64,000 nucleotides of DNA from Ministeria vibrans ATCC 50519 (lineage: Eukaryota > Opisthokonta > Filasterea). Positions 41,280 to 52,480 of the stretch are shown one piece after another. The DNA lies in NCBI GenBank assembly GCA_943704425.1, contig CALSCP010001313.1:1-64000 (forward strand), written 5' to 3'. Made by a program: the position numbers and the translations under genes. The first letter of the stretch is position 1, and every line of letters starts with the position of its first letter. The notes below the pieces were generated by a model. The model worked only from the letters and a program-made list of their open reading frames with translations. It did not search any database and was not told the origin of the DNA.

Positions 41280-43282
41280 ATGGATCAGGATGAAGGAAGT
41301 GCACCACCAGTGACGTGTAGTCACAAAGAAGCTATTCACTCGGCCATTGCTGCCCTCGAGTCGGACGACGAGGTCGACGATGAAGAAGAGCGGACAGACA
41401 CAACGCCAGGCGTCGCAGCCACGCCCGTCTTGCCACCGGATGTTGCCGAAATGGCCGCATGGCTTGAAGGTACCACGATTGATCGAAGGGGCGGCGGCGA
41501 AAGTGACGTGCCGGTCGCGTCTCTGGACGAACTTGTCGCCGCGGCACAACCGCCCTCCGCGAACACGCCCACAACCACCGCACGACAGCGCTCGACCGCT
41601 GCCGTTGTTGAAAATCAGGTTTGCCAGCGGTTGATGCGCCCCTTGCATGGCTCATTCTTCTTCTTGTCATTAGGTGTACGCCATCAAGAGGTTTGTGTTC
41701 AACGGCCAGCCTGTGGGCGTCATCACCCAGAACGAAAATGGGCCGTGTCCGCTCATCGCCGTGTGCAACAGTCTCATTCTACTGGGACGTATGTCGCTTT
41801 CACTGGACGCCCAGCACGTCACGTACGAGACGCTTGCCTCGATGCTGGGCGAAATCCTCATCCTCGGTGCGACGGGCGATGACCCTAACCACGCGCAGAA
41901 TATGAACGACTGCATCTCGGTGTTCCCCAAGCTGCAAACGGGTCTGGACGTGAACGTTCAGTTTGCAGGGTGCGACAAGTTTGAGTATACCTCAGAACTC
42001 ATCATCTTCGATATGCTGTCATTGCACCTGTACCACGGATGGACAGTGGACCCGCAGGAGACGGAGACGCACCGGGTCGTCGCCCCGCACTCGTACAACA
42101 CGCTCGTCTCGTGGGCCATTGGGCGGCAGGACGACGATGGTAAGGCACACGCACTGAGTGACGTAAACACACTGGTTCGTGTGTGATTGTGTGTGTGTCT
42201 TTGTGGTGCGTGTGTGTATTTGTGCCCGGTTCGGTTCTTTCTCTTTCGCTCACTTTTGTGCATCTGTCACTTTTTTTTTTCCTTCTCTTTCACTATATCT
42301 ATCTCTCTGTGTATCTTCCTTTCTCTCTATGTGCAGACAGTGAAGAGACGCGGGACGCACTGAGAGCACGCGAGTGGCTGAATGAGACGGCGAGTCAGTT
42401 GACGGTGCACGGGCTGTGCGAGCTGCAGCGCAAGGCGGGGACACAGGAGGTGTTTGTGCTGTTTCGCAACAACCACTTTAACACAGTGGTGAAGCGCACA
42501 GATACAGACGCACTGCTGGTTTTGGCGACAGACCAGGGCCTTGTTGATCAGCCCGTCTGCTGGGAGACTTTGGCGGGCGTCGACGGCGACTCGCAGTTTC
42601 TCACTGCTGACTATGCGCGCGTCAACCCCGACGCCATTCGCACGTCCGCCGCACGCCCCGGTGAGGGCGTACAGGCCAACGCAGAGTAAGAAGACTGACG
42701 TTTACCAGTGAATATGCCACCAACCACTAGTTGTGTAGCTATATGCTGGCACTGGAACTCCAACGCGAAGAGGAGCGACGAATGGCTCAGCCTCGCCAAA
42801 GGCAGAACAACACGGCGACGCCCGCTCCGACTGCCAATTCTAACCCTAACCCTAGCCCTAACCCTATTTCGAGTCCACATGCGACTGGTCGGGATGAGCC
42901 CCAGGGGGGTGTGGACCGGGGTCATGCACCACCCGTCGTGCCGCGGATGGGTGCAGATGCAGACCATGCTCTTGCAATGCGATTGCAACAGGAGGAGCAG
43001 GAACGCTTTCAGCAGCTGGAGATGCGCCGGCAGGAGCGCCATCGGCAGGAGATGGCTGCGCGCGCGCTAGCGCAGCTACAGGCCGAAGCAGACGCCTCTG
43101 CTGGTGGTGGTGGTGATGGTGGTGGTGGTGGTGGTGATATGACAGGAGCACAGGCGCAGCTGGTGCGATCGGCCATGGGCGACGGCGTTGGAGGGGAAGA
43201 CGAGGCGCCACCACCACCATACCACGCTTCGCCATCATCGTCGCAAGCGCCCAAGGACAAGGGTGGCTGTGCAATCCAATAA
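41280..43282 (+). CDS. MINDY-1/2-type Lys48 deubiquitinase
   Basis: Trims Lys48-linked ubiquitin chains. Exons 41280-41618, 41674-42139, 42337-42685 and 42739-43282 give 565 residues. The catalytic Cys is in TQNENGPCPLIAVCN and the catalytic His in LFRNNHFNTV, both as in MINDY1 (FAM63A). The C-terminal part has two ubiquitin-interacting motifs (YMLALELQREEE and DHALAMRLQQEEQER). The protein ends CAIQ, a farnesylation-type CaaX box, as membrane anchor. Exon 4 encodes an Asn-Pro run from CCCTAA-like DNA at 42840-42866 and a Gly-rich tract from a GGT repeat. Confidence 0.94.
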
Positions 43283-43370
43283 ACACACACACGCACACGC
43301 ATACCTCTTACTCCTCTCTTTCTCTCTCTCTCAATATGTGTGTATGTCGGTGTTTTTCATTCGAGTATTG

Positions 43371-44070
43371 TTACATGGTGAGAGCCTTTGGAGCGTGCTC
43401 GCCCGGCGCCACTCCGGTCATCTCGTCGGTCGCTCGCTTCGCATTGAGCTCCTCGTGGAATGCATCGAGCGGTCGACGCATCGCAAAGGCGTCTTCGCCA
43501 TCACCATAGTATTTCTTTTCGGTCTACACTCCACAATGTATATAATTAAGAATCAAAACAATGTTAATGATAAAAAGACGACTGGCACGAAGACCCATCC
43601 TTACGTCCATGATGGTGTACCCGAGGGTGTCACGGTACAAATGCAGGGCGGCACGGTTGCTGACGCGCACGTGCAGCGAGCAGTACTGTGCATTGTACGA
43701 TTCAACCATGGCCAGACAGCTCTGGTCCATGAGCCGCTGGGCCAGGCCAAGGCGACGGTGAGAGCGCGCAACCTGACACAGAAGAAATCGCTTAGTCCGT
43801 CAGAGTCTCTTCGTTTCGAGCTCCTTACCGCCAAACTCGTGATATGTCCATGCGGCAGTCCACCCCCCTCTTCGTCCTCCTCCATTTTCGCCAGTACCTG
43901 CGCAACGAGCAGAGAGAAGGTCAAAAAGACGACAAAAAAAAAAAGCATGCGATATGCATTTCGGGTCGCGTACATAGCCCACAATGCGCCCATCTTCGTT
44001 CTCGGCAATGAATGATAACTGTGGCCAGCTGAGGGCATGATAGAGGTAATATTTGAAGCCGTAATTCTGC

Positions 44071-44106
<36 letters not shown>

Positions 44107-44345
44107 ATCAGAAAGGACAAAAATCAACGAAGAATGGTCGAAGAAGCAGACGATCAGAGGAGTGGAGACAACACGTGAAAGATTAGAATGCAAAGAGGGA
44201 GGTGGGTGGGCGTGTGTGCAGGTGTGCGTGAGTGTGTGCGTATGAGTCGATCAATCAACGGAGTATTTACTTCTGGCAGGCACAGCGTGTTGGCGTGCTG
44301 CATATTCAGCAGAGATGTTGGGTCGGCTCTTTTTATAGTCAACAT
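43371..44345 (-). CDS. NAA10: N-alpha-acetyltransferase 10, NatA catalytic subunit
   Basis: Acetylates nascent N-termini co-translationally together with NAA15. Exons 44345-44271, 44066-43974, 43897-43829, 43772-43605 and 43523-43371, all phase 0, give 185 residues. Conserved: [31 protein letters not shown], acetyl-CoA loop [22 protein letters not shown]-type [15 protein letters not shown] and [13 protein letters not shown]. The acidic tail of vertebrate NAA10 is replaced by a short one. It ends 88 bp from convergent MINDY. Confidence 0.96.
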
Positions 44346-44617
44346 TGTGTAGACGGTGAAGAGAGAAGAAAGAAAAGTTTGAACTTGAGTCTTCAACTCT
44401 TGATTAAAATTCTCCATCAACAAATTATCATTGATAATAATTACAAAATGCCAATGCAAGTTGATCTGAGTGTCTCTTACTACAATTTACACACTAAAAC
44501 TTTAGACTTAAACAAGTTTTCTTAAAGCAAAAAAGGTCAAATCTATTGGTTTGATAACTCCTTTTGAGTGATGTTCTTTTGTACAAATCAAATACAAGTC
44601 AGTCGTTCGTTAACGAC

Positions 44618-44713
44618 TCACAACAAATCGAAATCGTCGAGCTTGTCGTTGTAGCGCATGACATGCTTGCGCACCTTGGAGTCGTCCGCCCAGGTCACAT
44701 AGTCCTCGAAATT
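44618..44713 (-). CDS. Orphan terminal exon of an unidentified gene (5' part missing)
   Basis: A CAG acceptor at 44714-44715 is followed by 31 phase-0 codons, with FEDYVTWADDSKVRKHVMRY and ending KLDDFDLL before TGA. The codons are conserved-looking and charged, but I could not name the family. Upstream exons should lie to the right of 44713 on the minus strand, but that space is repeat and then the plus-strand IDH 3' half. The gene is therefore cut at the same junction as IDH. Confidence 0.65.
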   Translation of the reverse strand, partial: NFEDYVTWADDSKVRKHVMRYNDKLDDFDLL

Positions 44714-44789
44714 CTGACACAAAAAAAGTAGGATGAGCAATCTTTTTCAGGCTCAAGACATTCATAACAATAATTATATCTATTATTTT

Positions 44790-44947
44790 GTTTTCCCTTC
44801 TCTATCACTTTGTTTCTCTCCCCTCATTTCTCTCTCTCTCTCTCTCTCACTTTGTTTCTTTCTCCCTAAACTCTCTCTCTCTCTCTCTCTCTCTATCACT
44901 TTGTTTTTTTCTCCCTCCTTTCTCTCTCTCTCTCTCGCTCTCGTTAG
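44790..44947. repeat. CTATCACTTTGTTTCTCTCC repeat and (CT)n at IDH junction
   Basis: Three CTCTCTATCACTTTGTTTCTTTCTCCC-type units with (TC)n, ending directly in the TTAG acceptor of the IDH 3' half. It is the reverse complement of the unit at positions 1-140. Confidence 0.95.
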
Positions 44948-45972
<1,025 letters not shown>

Positions 45973-46010
45973 AAACGAAGCTTCTTCCTGCCTCTCTTCT
46001 TCCTTTACTG

Positions 46011-47093
46011 TTACAGCTTTGATTTCGATCGCGATGTCACAAATTCCAGAATCGCATTGGCAGATTCCTCAGAACTATACCTACAACAAACAAAACAAAA
46101 ATTAGTGTGTCACGAATGTATGTGTATCCTGGCGCGAAATGCAAAGGCGCACCGCTTAGCGAGAAGCACACATTCACGCTCATTGACGCGCGTAAGAGTG
46201 CCGCGCAGCTCAGTCTGCAGCAGTGCTTTGGCGTCGAGCAGCGCACCCGCAGCCAGCCCCTCGAGCATTGCAAGACGCGCATTGAATTCGCGCTGAAAAA
46301 AAGACAAACGCCCCCCGTTGTGTATGTGTCACCAGTAGTGCATTGTCGCTCTGCATGTGAGACTGGGGTACCTGAAAAGAATCAACGGGAAACACTTCGC
46401 TGACAAGACCACAGGAAAGCGCTTCGGTTGCGCTGAGAGTACGACCACGCAGAAGCACATCGTTGGCCAGCGCACGGCCCATCAGCAGGGGAAAGGTGTA
46501 GGAGGAGCACGCCTCGGGCGACTGCGCCAGCTTCATGAACGGCGTCATAAAAGTCGCCGTTGAGCTCGCATACACGTGGTCCGATAGTCCCAGAAGCGTC
46601 ACGCCCACACCGACGGCCGGCCCATTCACCCCGACGCACACAAGCTTGGTGCAATTGATGAAGGCCAGGGCAAAGCGCCTGAAGCGGCTCACCCCTTCGT
46701 CCATCAGCTGAGCCGGGTCGCCTCCTTTCATCATTAGCTCCATGGATGCCTTCAAGTCGTTGCCCGCCGTGAAGTACTTGCCTTCGCCCGTGATGGCCTG
46801 GATGGAACGACGATCAAAAAAAAGAGCAGTTCGACGCTGCCTATTGGGAAGTTCCGTCGTACCACAATAGTAATGCCTGCCTCGCTGGATGCGTAATTCA
46901 ACACATTCGTAATGTCCTCGTACACTTCCGAGTTGATCGCATTGTACTTCTGCGAGAATAGGATGAGACGGATCATAATTCGCAAAGGGTTGAGTTTGTT
47001 ATTATTCACCTTTGGTCGAGACAGCGTCAATTTTAGAACCGATCCTTTCCTTTCCACCACGACATTCGAACTAAATAGCGGTGGGGGTGACAT
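46011..47093 (-). CDS. Peroxisomal enoyl-CoA delta isomerase (ECI2-like)
   Basis: Crotonase-fold enzyme that shifts cis-3/trans-3 double bonds so that unsaturated fatty acids can enter beta-oxidation. Exons 47093-47010, 46949-46863, 46797-46372, 46292-46153 and 46080-46011 give 268 residues. Markers: TLSRPKKYNAINSEVYEDI, the oxyanion-hole motif KYFTAGNDL, and NGPAVGVGVTLLGLSD. The predicted C-terminus is SKSKL, with SKL a canonical type 1 peroxisomal signal, reached only when the last two exons are spliced as above. Start is ATG at 47093; the preceding in-frame GTG is ignored. Confidence 0.9.
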
Positions 47094-47546
47094 CACACTG
47101 GTTCACAAAGAAAAGTGAAGATCAGATAACAGATTAAAATTGTCCATTTCGAAATTCGAATCAGTATTCAGTAATTTTCATTATATTATTTAGCAGGTAC
47201 GAACACCCTCCTTCTTCTTTGTGTCCTTCTCCTTCCCCATTCTTTCGTGACATGTGAAGATGTGGTGTTCCTCTGGCTTCTGCACGCACTCTTGATTGTC
47301 AACTGGTTTTTTTTTGCTCTCTTTTTTGACATGTCACTCCCTTTTCCCTTTTTTTTTGCGAAATCGCTGTCTAAATTCCACGCCCGCACCTGTCAATGTA
47401 CCATCTGCATGCCATTATTTAATTTCCATGGCGAACCGCGCGGCGGACGCTCTTATTTGGCGTTTTATCGCTACTGTGTTTTTTTTTGTTTGAACTTGGA
47501 ACTCACAAACACAAAAAAAAAACAAAAAACACTCAATAGGACGGAG
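47094..47546. other. Divergent promoter between isomerase and transhydrogenase genes
   Basis: 453 bp with T-rich stretches (47300-47360) and an A-run before 47530. In-frame codons upstream of 47547 on the plus strand lack conservation, and the presequence-bearing ATG lies downstream, so this is taken as promoter and leader. Confidence 0.6.
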
Positions 47547-50500
47547 ATGCTGTCGCAATTTGCTCGCGGCGGTCTTGTGCAACTGCAGTCCTCTGCACGC
47601 ACTGCCCCGATTGCGTGGATTGGGCAGCAGGCGTCCGCGCGGATGTCGACAGTGAGCCAAACACCCTTTAGCGAACTTGTTGTTGGTGTCCCCAAAGAAT
47701 CGTTCCCCAACGAACGACGCGTTGCGCAGTCGCCGGCTACCGTGGGAAAGCTGTCCAAGCTTGGCTACAAGGTGATCGTTGAGTCTGGTGCGGGTGCCGG
47801 TGCGAAATTCTCCGATGCTGAGTATGTTGCGTCTGGCGCCAGAATCAAAGGGCGCGACGAAGTGCTGTCGACGGCCGACATCGTGCTCAAGGTGCGCCCG
47901 CCGACGCCCGAGGAGGCCCTTCAGCTTAAGAAGCACAGCCACCTGGTGAGCTTCCTGTATCCCGCTCAAAATGCGGATCTGGTGGCGACGCTGGCCAAGA
48001 ACGAGGTGAGCGCATTCGCCATGGACTGCGTGCCGCGCATCAGTCGCGCCCAGTCCATGGACGCGCTCAGTTCCATGGCCAACATTGCCGGCTACAAGGC
48101 GGTCGTGTTGGCCGCCGACCACTTTGGGCGCTTCTTCACCGGCCAGATCACCGCTGCTGGCAAGGTGCCGCCCGCCAAGATGCTCGTCATTGGCGGCGGT
48201 GTCGCGGGTCTCTCGGCTATTGGCACCGCCAAGAATATGGGAGCCATTGTGCGCGCGTTTGACACGCGTCCCGCCGTCAAGGAACAAGTGGCAAGCATGG
48301 GCGGCGAGTTCCTTGAGATTCCCGGCTTCGAGCTGGCCGAAGGCAGCGGCGGCTATGCCAAGGAGATGAGCAAAGAGTTCATCGACGCAGAGATGGCGCT
48401 ATTTGCGCGCCAGTGCAAAGACGTCGACATTGTCATCACGACAGCCCTCATTCCGGGCAAGCCGGCACCCAAACTAATCTCGCAAGAGATGATCGAGTCC
48501 ATGAAGGACGGCTCAGTTGTGGTCGATCTCGCGGCCGAGGCCGGCGGTAACATTGCCACGACCAAGCCAGGCGACCTCATTGTGCACAAGGGCGTCACCT
48601 GCATCGGCTACACCGACCTTCCGTCGCGCCTTGCCACACAGGCCAGCACTCTCTACGCCAACAACGTCACAACACTCCTCACCACCGCGCTCGGCAATAA
48701 ACAAGGCTTCGGCATTGACATTGGCGACGACGTGGTGCGCGGCTGCATTGTACTCGACCGTGGCAAGGGTATGTGGCCGCCGCCGCCGCCCAAGGGGGTT
48801 CCCGCCCCGCCCAAAGCCAAAAAGGTCGAGAAGAAGGTGGCGCCGCCGCCGCAGGACCCCTTCAAGGCCATGCTTAAGACGTCCGGCATGACTGCCGCAA
48901 CCCTCTCGTCGCTCATTGGCCTGGGCTTTATCTCGCCCAACCCCGCCTTTGCCCAGATGGTCAGCACGTTTGCCCTCTCGGGCATTGTCGGCTATCAGGT
49001 TGTGTGGGGTGTCTCGCCGGCACTCCACTCGCCCCTCATGTCGGTAACCAATGCCATCTCAGGCATGACTGCTGTCGGTGGACTCGCCCTTATGGGTGGC
49101 GGCCTCCTGCCACACACAAGTTCGCACATGCTTGCCTCGACGGCCGTTCTTATCTCCTCGATCAACATCAGCGGTGGTTTCCTTGTTACCAAACGCATGC
49201 TCGACATGTTCCGTCGTCCCACCGACCCCGCCGAGCACAACTATCTCTTCATGGCCCCCGCCGCCGCCATGCTCGGTCTGTTCGCGTACGGCTCGCACAT
49301 CGGCTTAAGCGACGTCACGCAGCTCACCTACCTTGCAAGTGGCGTCTGTTGCATTGGAGGCATCGGCGGGCTGGCGTCACAGCAGACAGCACGCATTGGC
49401 AACGCGCTGGGCATGTGTGGTGTGACGGGCGGTCTGGCGGCAACACTCGGCTCGGTCGATGTCAGCAATGATGTCTACGTGCAAATGGCGGGTGTCATGG
49501 GCATTGGCGGCACCATTGGCTTCCTCATTGCCAAGCGCATGGAAGTCACGGAGTTGCCTCAGGTGGTTGCTGCCTTCCACAGTCTTGTCGGTCTTGCCGC
49601 AGTCACGACCAGCGTGGCCGCCTTTGTGAACGGCTCGTTCGAGTCGGCCCTTGAGCACGGCATGGACGGCGTCCACAAGAGCGCCATCTTTCTCGGCACT
49701 TTCATTGGCGGCGTCACTTTTACCGGCTCCATTGTTGCTTTTGGAAAACTGCACGGTATCATGGGCAGCGCGCCACTGCAGCTGCCGGGCCGTCACCTGG
49801 CCAACCTGACCATGTTCCTGGCGAACGTGGGCGCCATGGGTGTCTTCCTGACGACTCCCGAGCCTATGATGGGCCTGGCCATGCTTGCCGCGACCACCGG
49901 CCTCTCCTTCACCATGGGTGCTCACATGACTGCAAGCATTGGCGGTGCCGACATGCCCGTCGTCGTACGAACACACTCACACAGACAATTATCAATTCTT
50001 TTTGTGTTTCTCAAAAAATTTCATTTTCCCTCCCTCTTTGTAGATCACGGTGCTCAACTCGTACTCGGGCTGGGCACTGTGTGCCGAAGGATTCATGCTG
50101 GGCTCTGATCTTCTGACCATTGTTGGTTCGCTTATTGGTAGTTCGGGTGCCATTCTGTCGTACATTATGTGCAAGGTACGGTGCCCCTAGGAAAATGTTC
50201 CCTAGGGTATGCCTCAGAAGAGCTGATTTTTTTTCTTTCTTTTTTTTTCTTTTTTCGTTCTTTTTTCTATGCGGTGTAATTAGGCGATGAACCGTTCGCT
50301 TCCCAATGTGATTCTGGGCGGCTTTGGCACAAACGCTACTGGGTATTGCAAAGAACGACTTTTTACTTTTTTGGGGGATGAACTTTTGAATGAACTTTGG
50401 ATGGACTTTGGATTAACATTTGGTTCTGAATGTAGCACTGGCGAGGCACTGCAGGTGACGGGAGAACACCGTGAAATTGACGTGGCAGGCACGGTGGAGG

Positions 50501-51239
50501 CGATGATGCAGGCCAAGTCGGTGATCATTGTGCCGGGCTACGGTCTGGCCGTCGCCAAGGCACAGTATGCCATTGCCGAGATCACCAAGCAGCTGACGGA
50601 CAACGGCTGCAAGGTGCGCTTTGCTGTGCATCCTGTAGCTGGTCGTATGCCGGGTCAGCTTAACGTGCTCCTTGCCGAGGCCGGCGTGCCCTATGATGTG
50701 GTCCTTGAGATGGATGAGGTATGGGCATTGAGTGATTCCAAGGCGGCTTTTTGTCTAAGGCTCACTCGCTTTGGTGTTCCTTTGGTGTGTGTTTTCTTTT
50801 AGATCAATGATGACTTTGCTGATACTGACCTGGTCCTCGCTATCGGTGCCAACGACACGATCAACTCGGCCGCTCTCGAAGACCCCAACAGGTGCGTTTT
50901 TTCAAAATAGCCTTGTTGCCCGTCCATCGAACGTCCATCTCATCTATATTGTGTTCTCTTCTTCAGCATCATTGCCGGAATGCCCGTTTTGGAGGTGTGG
51001 AATGCCAAGCAAGTGGTGGTCATGAAGCGGTAAGTGGCAATGAGTCGACATTGAGAAAGTAAGTTACTGAATAATGCCATTCTTTCGTATTATTATTTTG
51101 CAGATCGCTCGCATCCGGCTACAGCGACTGTCCCAACCCGGTGTTTGTCAAGGAGAACACTGAGATGCTTCTGGGCGACGCTAAAAAGACGTGCGATGCT
51201 TTGCGCAATGGCATCGAGTCGTACCTTGCTGCTCGCTGA
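47547..51239 (+). CDS. NNT: Mitochondrial NAD(P) transhydrogenase, alpha-beta fusion
   Basis: Proton-driven hydride transfer from NADH to NADP in the inner mitochondrial membrane. Exons 47547-49964, 50044-50175, 50284-50342, 50436-50718, 50803-50891, 50967-51029 and 51104-51239 give 1,059 residues (human 1,086). Presequence [21 protein letters not shown]-binding domain I has [18 protein letters not shown] and [18 protein letters not shown]. Many transmembrane segments follow (domain II), then NADP-binding domain III with [18 protein letters not shown] and [10 protein letters not shown]. Order is dI-dII-dIII as in animals, not the reversed beta-alpha form of some parasitic protists. Exon 1 (2.4 kb) holds most of the gene. 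Confidence 0.97.
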
Positions 51240-51812
51240 GTCAGAGAGACGACATGAGGGAGATGATATGAGACTTAGCAAGAGAGAGAGAGGAGTTAGC
51301 GCGATAGTAAACAAAAGTCACAAAAAAAATAAAAATCGTGTAGTGCTGCTGAGTGGGACGGGAGGTTAGTGCCCTTCGTACTTAGTCAACCCTATGCAGT
51401 CTATACTCTAAGACGCGACTCACGCGAGCACTGTATCACTCTCTTAATTTGAGTCTCTTTTCGGTATTTCTTATAACGACGTACTTTCAAGTGACTAATA
51501 ATAATAATTTCAACTTTGAGTAAACATTAAAATTTGATTACTCTTCGCTTTGTACTGACCTCTTTTGAGTTCGACACACTGCGTCCTCCTTTGTAGTTGT
51601 ATTGGCGGGCGTTACCGCCCCTCTGCCTAAGAAATGTCGCAGCGTGAGCCGCGAAAGGTTTGCCAGCGGTTTCACCTGTCTCGCCTGGCCCTGACACGCC
51701 GTCTTGCTCCACTTCCTAGCTGTCGTTTGGCTCGCTTCTAGGGCGTAGGTCCAGCAGCCACGGAAGTACTGGAAGGTAAGTGAGGCCGATTTCGCGTTTT
51801 TAAAGGGGGTTG
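51240..51812. other. Intergenic / 5' leader of the ASPP-like gene
   Basis: 573 bp. AT-rich up to 51535. Then a GC-richer part with an excellent donor (AAGGTAAGT at 51774-51782) and a plausible acceptor at 51837, so a 5' exon could exist. No arrangement I tried gave a frame consistent with the C2-like start at 51813, so I left it non-coding. Confidence 0.5.
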
Positions 51813-51990
51813 ATGAAAAATGTGTCGACTTTGCGCAGACGACAGTCCTCTGCGCCGTCCATTCTACCGACTCTCGAGCGTGTTTCCGTGGCGCCCGGAA
51901 CACTGTGCATTCATATCACCAACATCGAGGGTCTCAACAACCTCATCGACGGCCCTCTTGCTCCCGTTTGCGACATCACTTTCCGCTCAG

Positions 51991-52041
<51 letters not shown>

Positions 52042-52438
52042 GTGTGTCTCTCGCTCGCTCCTTCTCAACGTTTTCCTTTTTTTGTTAGATACACGCCAGG
52101 CACGCTCGCGTGTGAACCATCGTGATGATACCATTGAGTTTGAAGAGGTCTCCTTCAACGTCCCTGGCGCCAACTTGTTTCCGCACGAACTCCTCTCGCT
52201 GAGCATTTGTAATGCTGGGCAGTGCTTTGGCGAGGCCGATTGTTCCGTCTCCTTTGCCATGAATGGCCACGAGACCTCTACCATTCCCGTGTCCCACTAC
52301 TGTCGTCTACTCATGCGTCCGCCTTCGTCGCGTCTCGCCAGTTCCACGGCTTTCCTCGAACTCTCTTGGTCTCCCATTGTCCAACCACCCGCTCAACTTG
52401 TCATTAAACACACCGCTCCACCCAAGAAGGAGCGGCAC

Positions 52439-52480
<42 letters not shown>

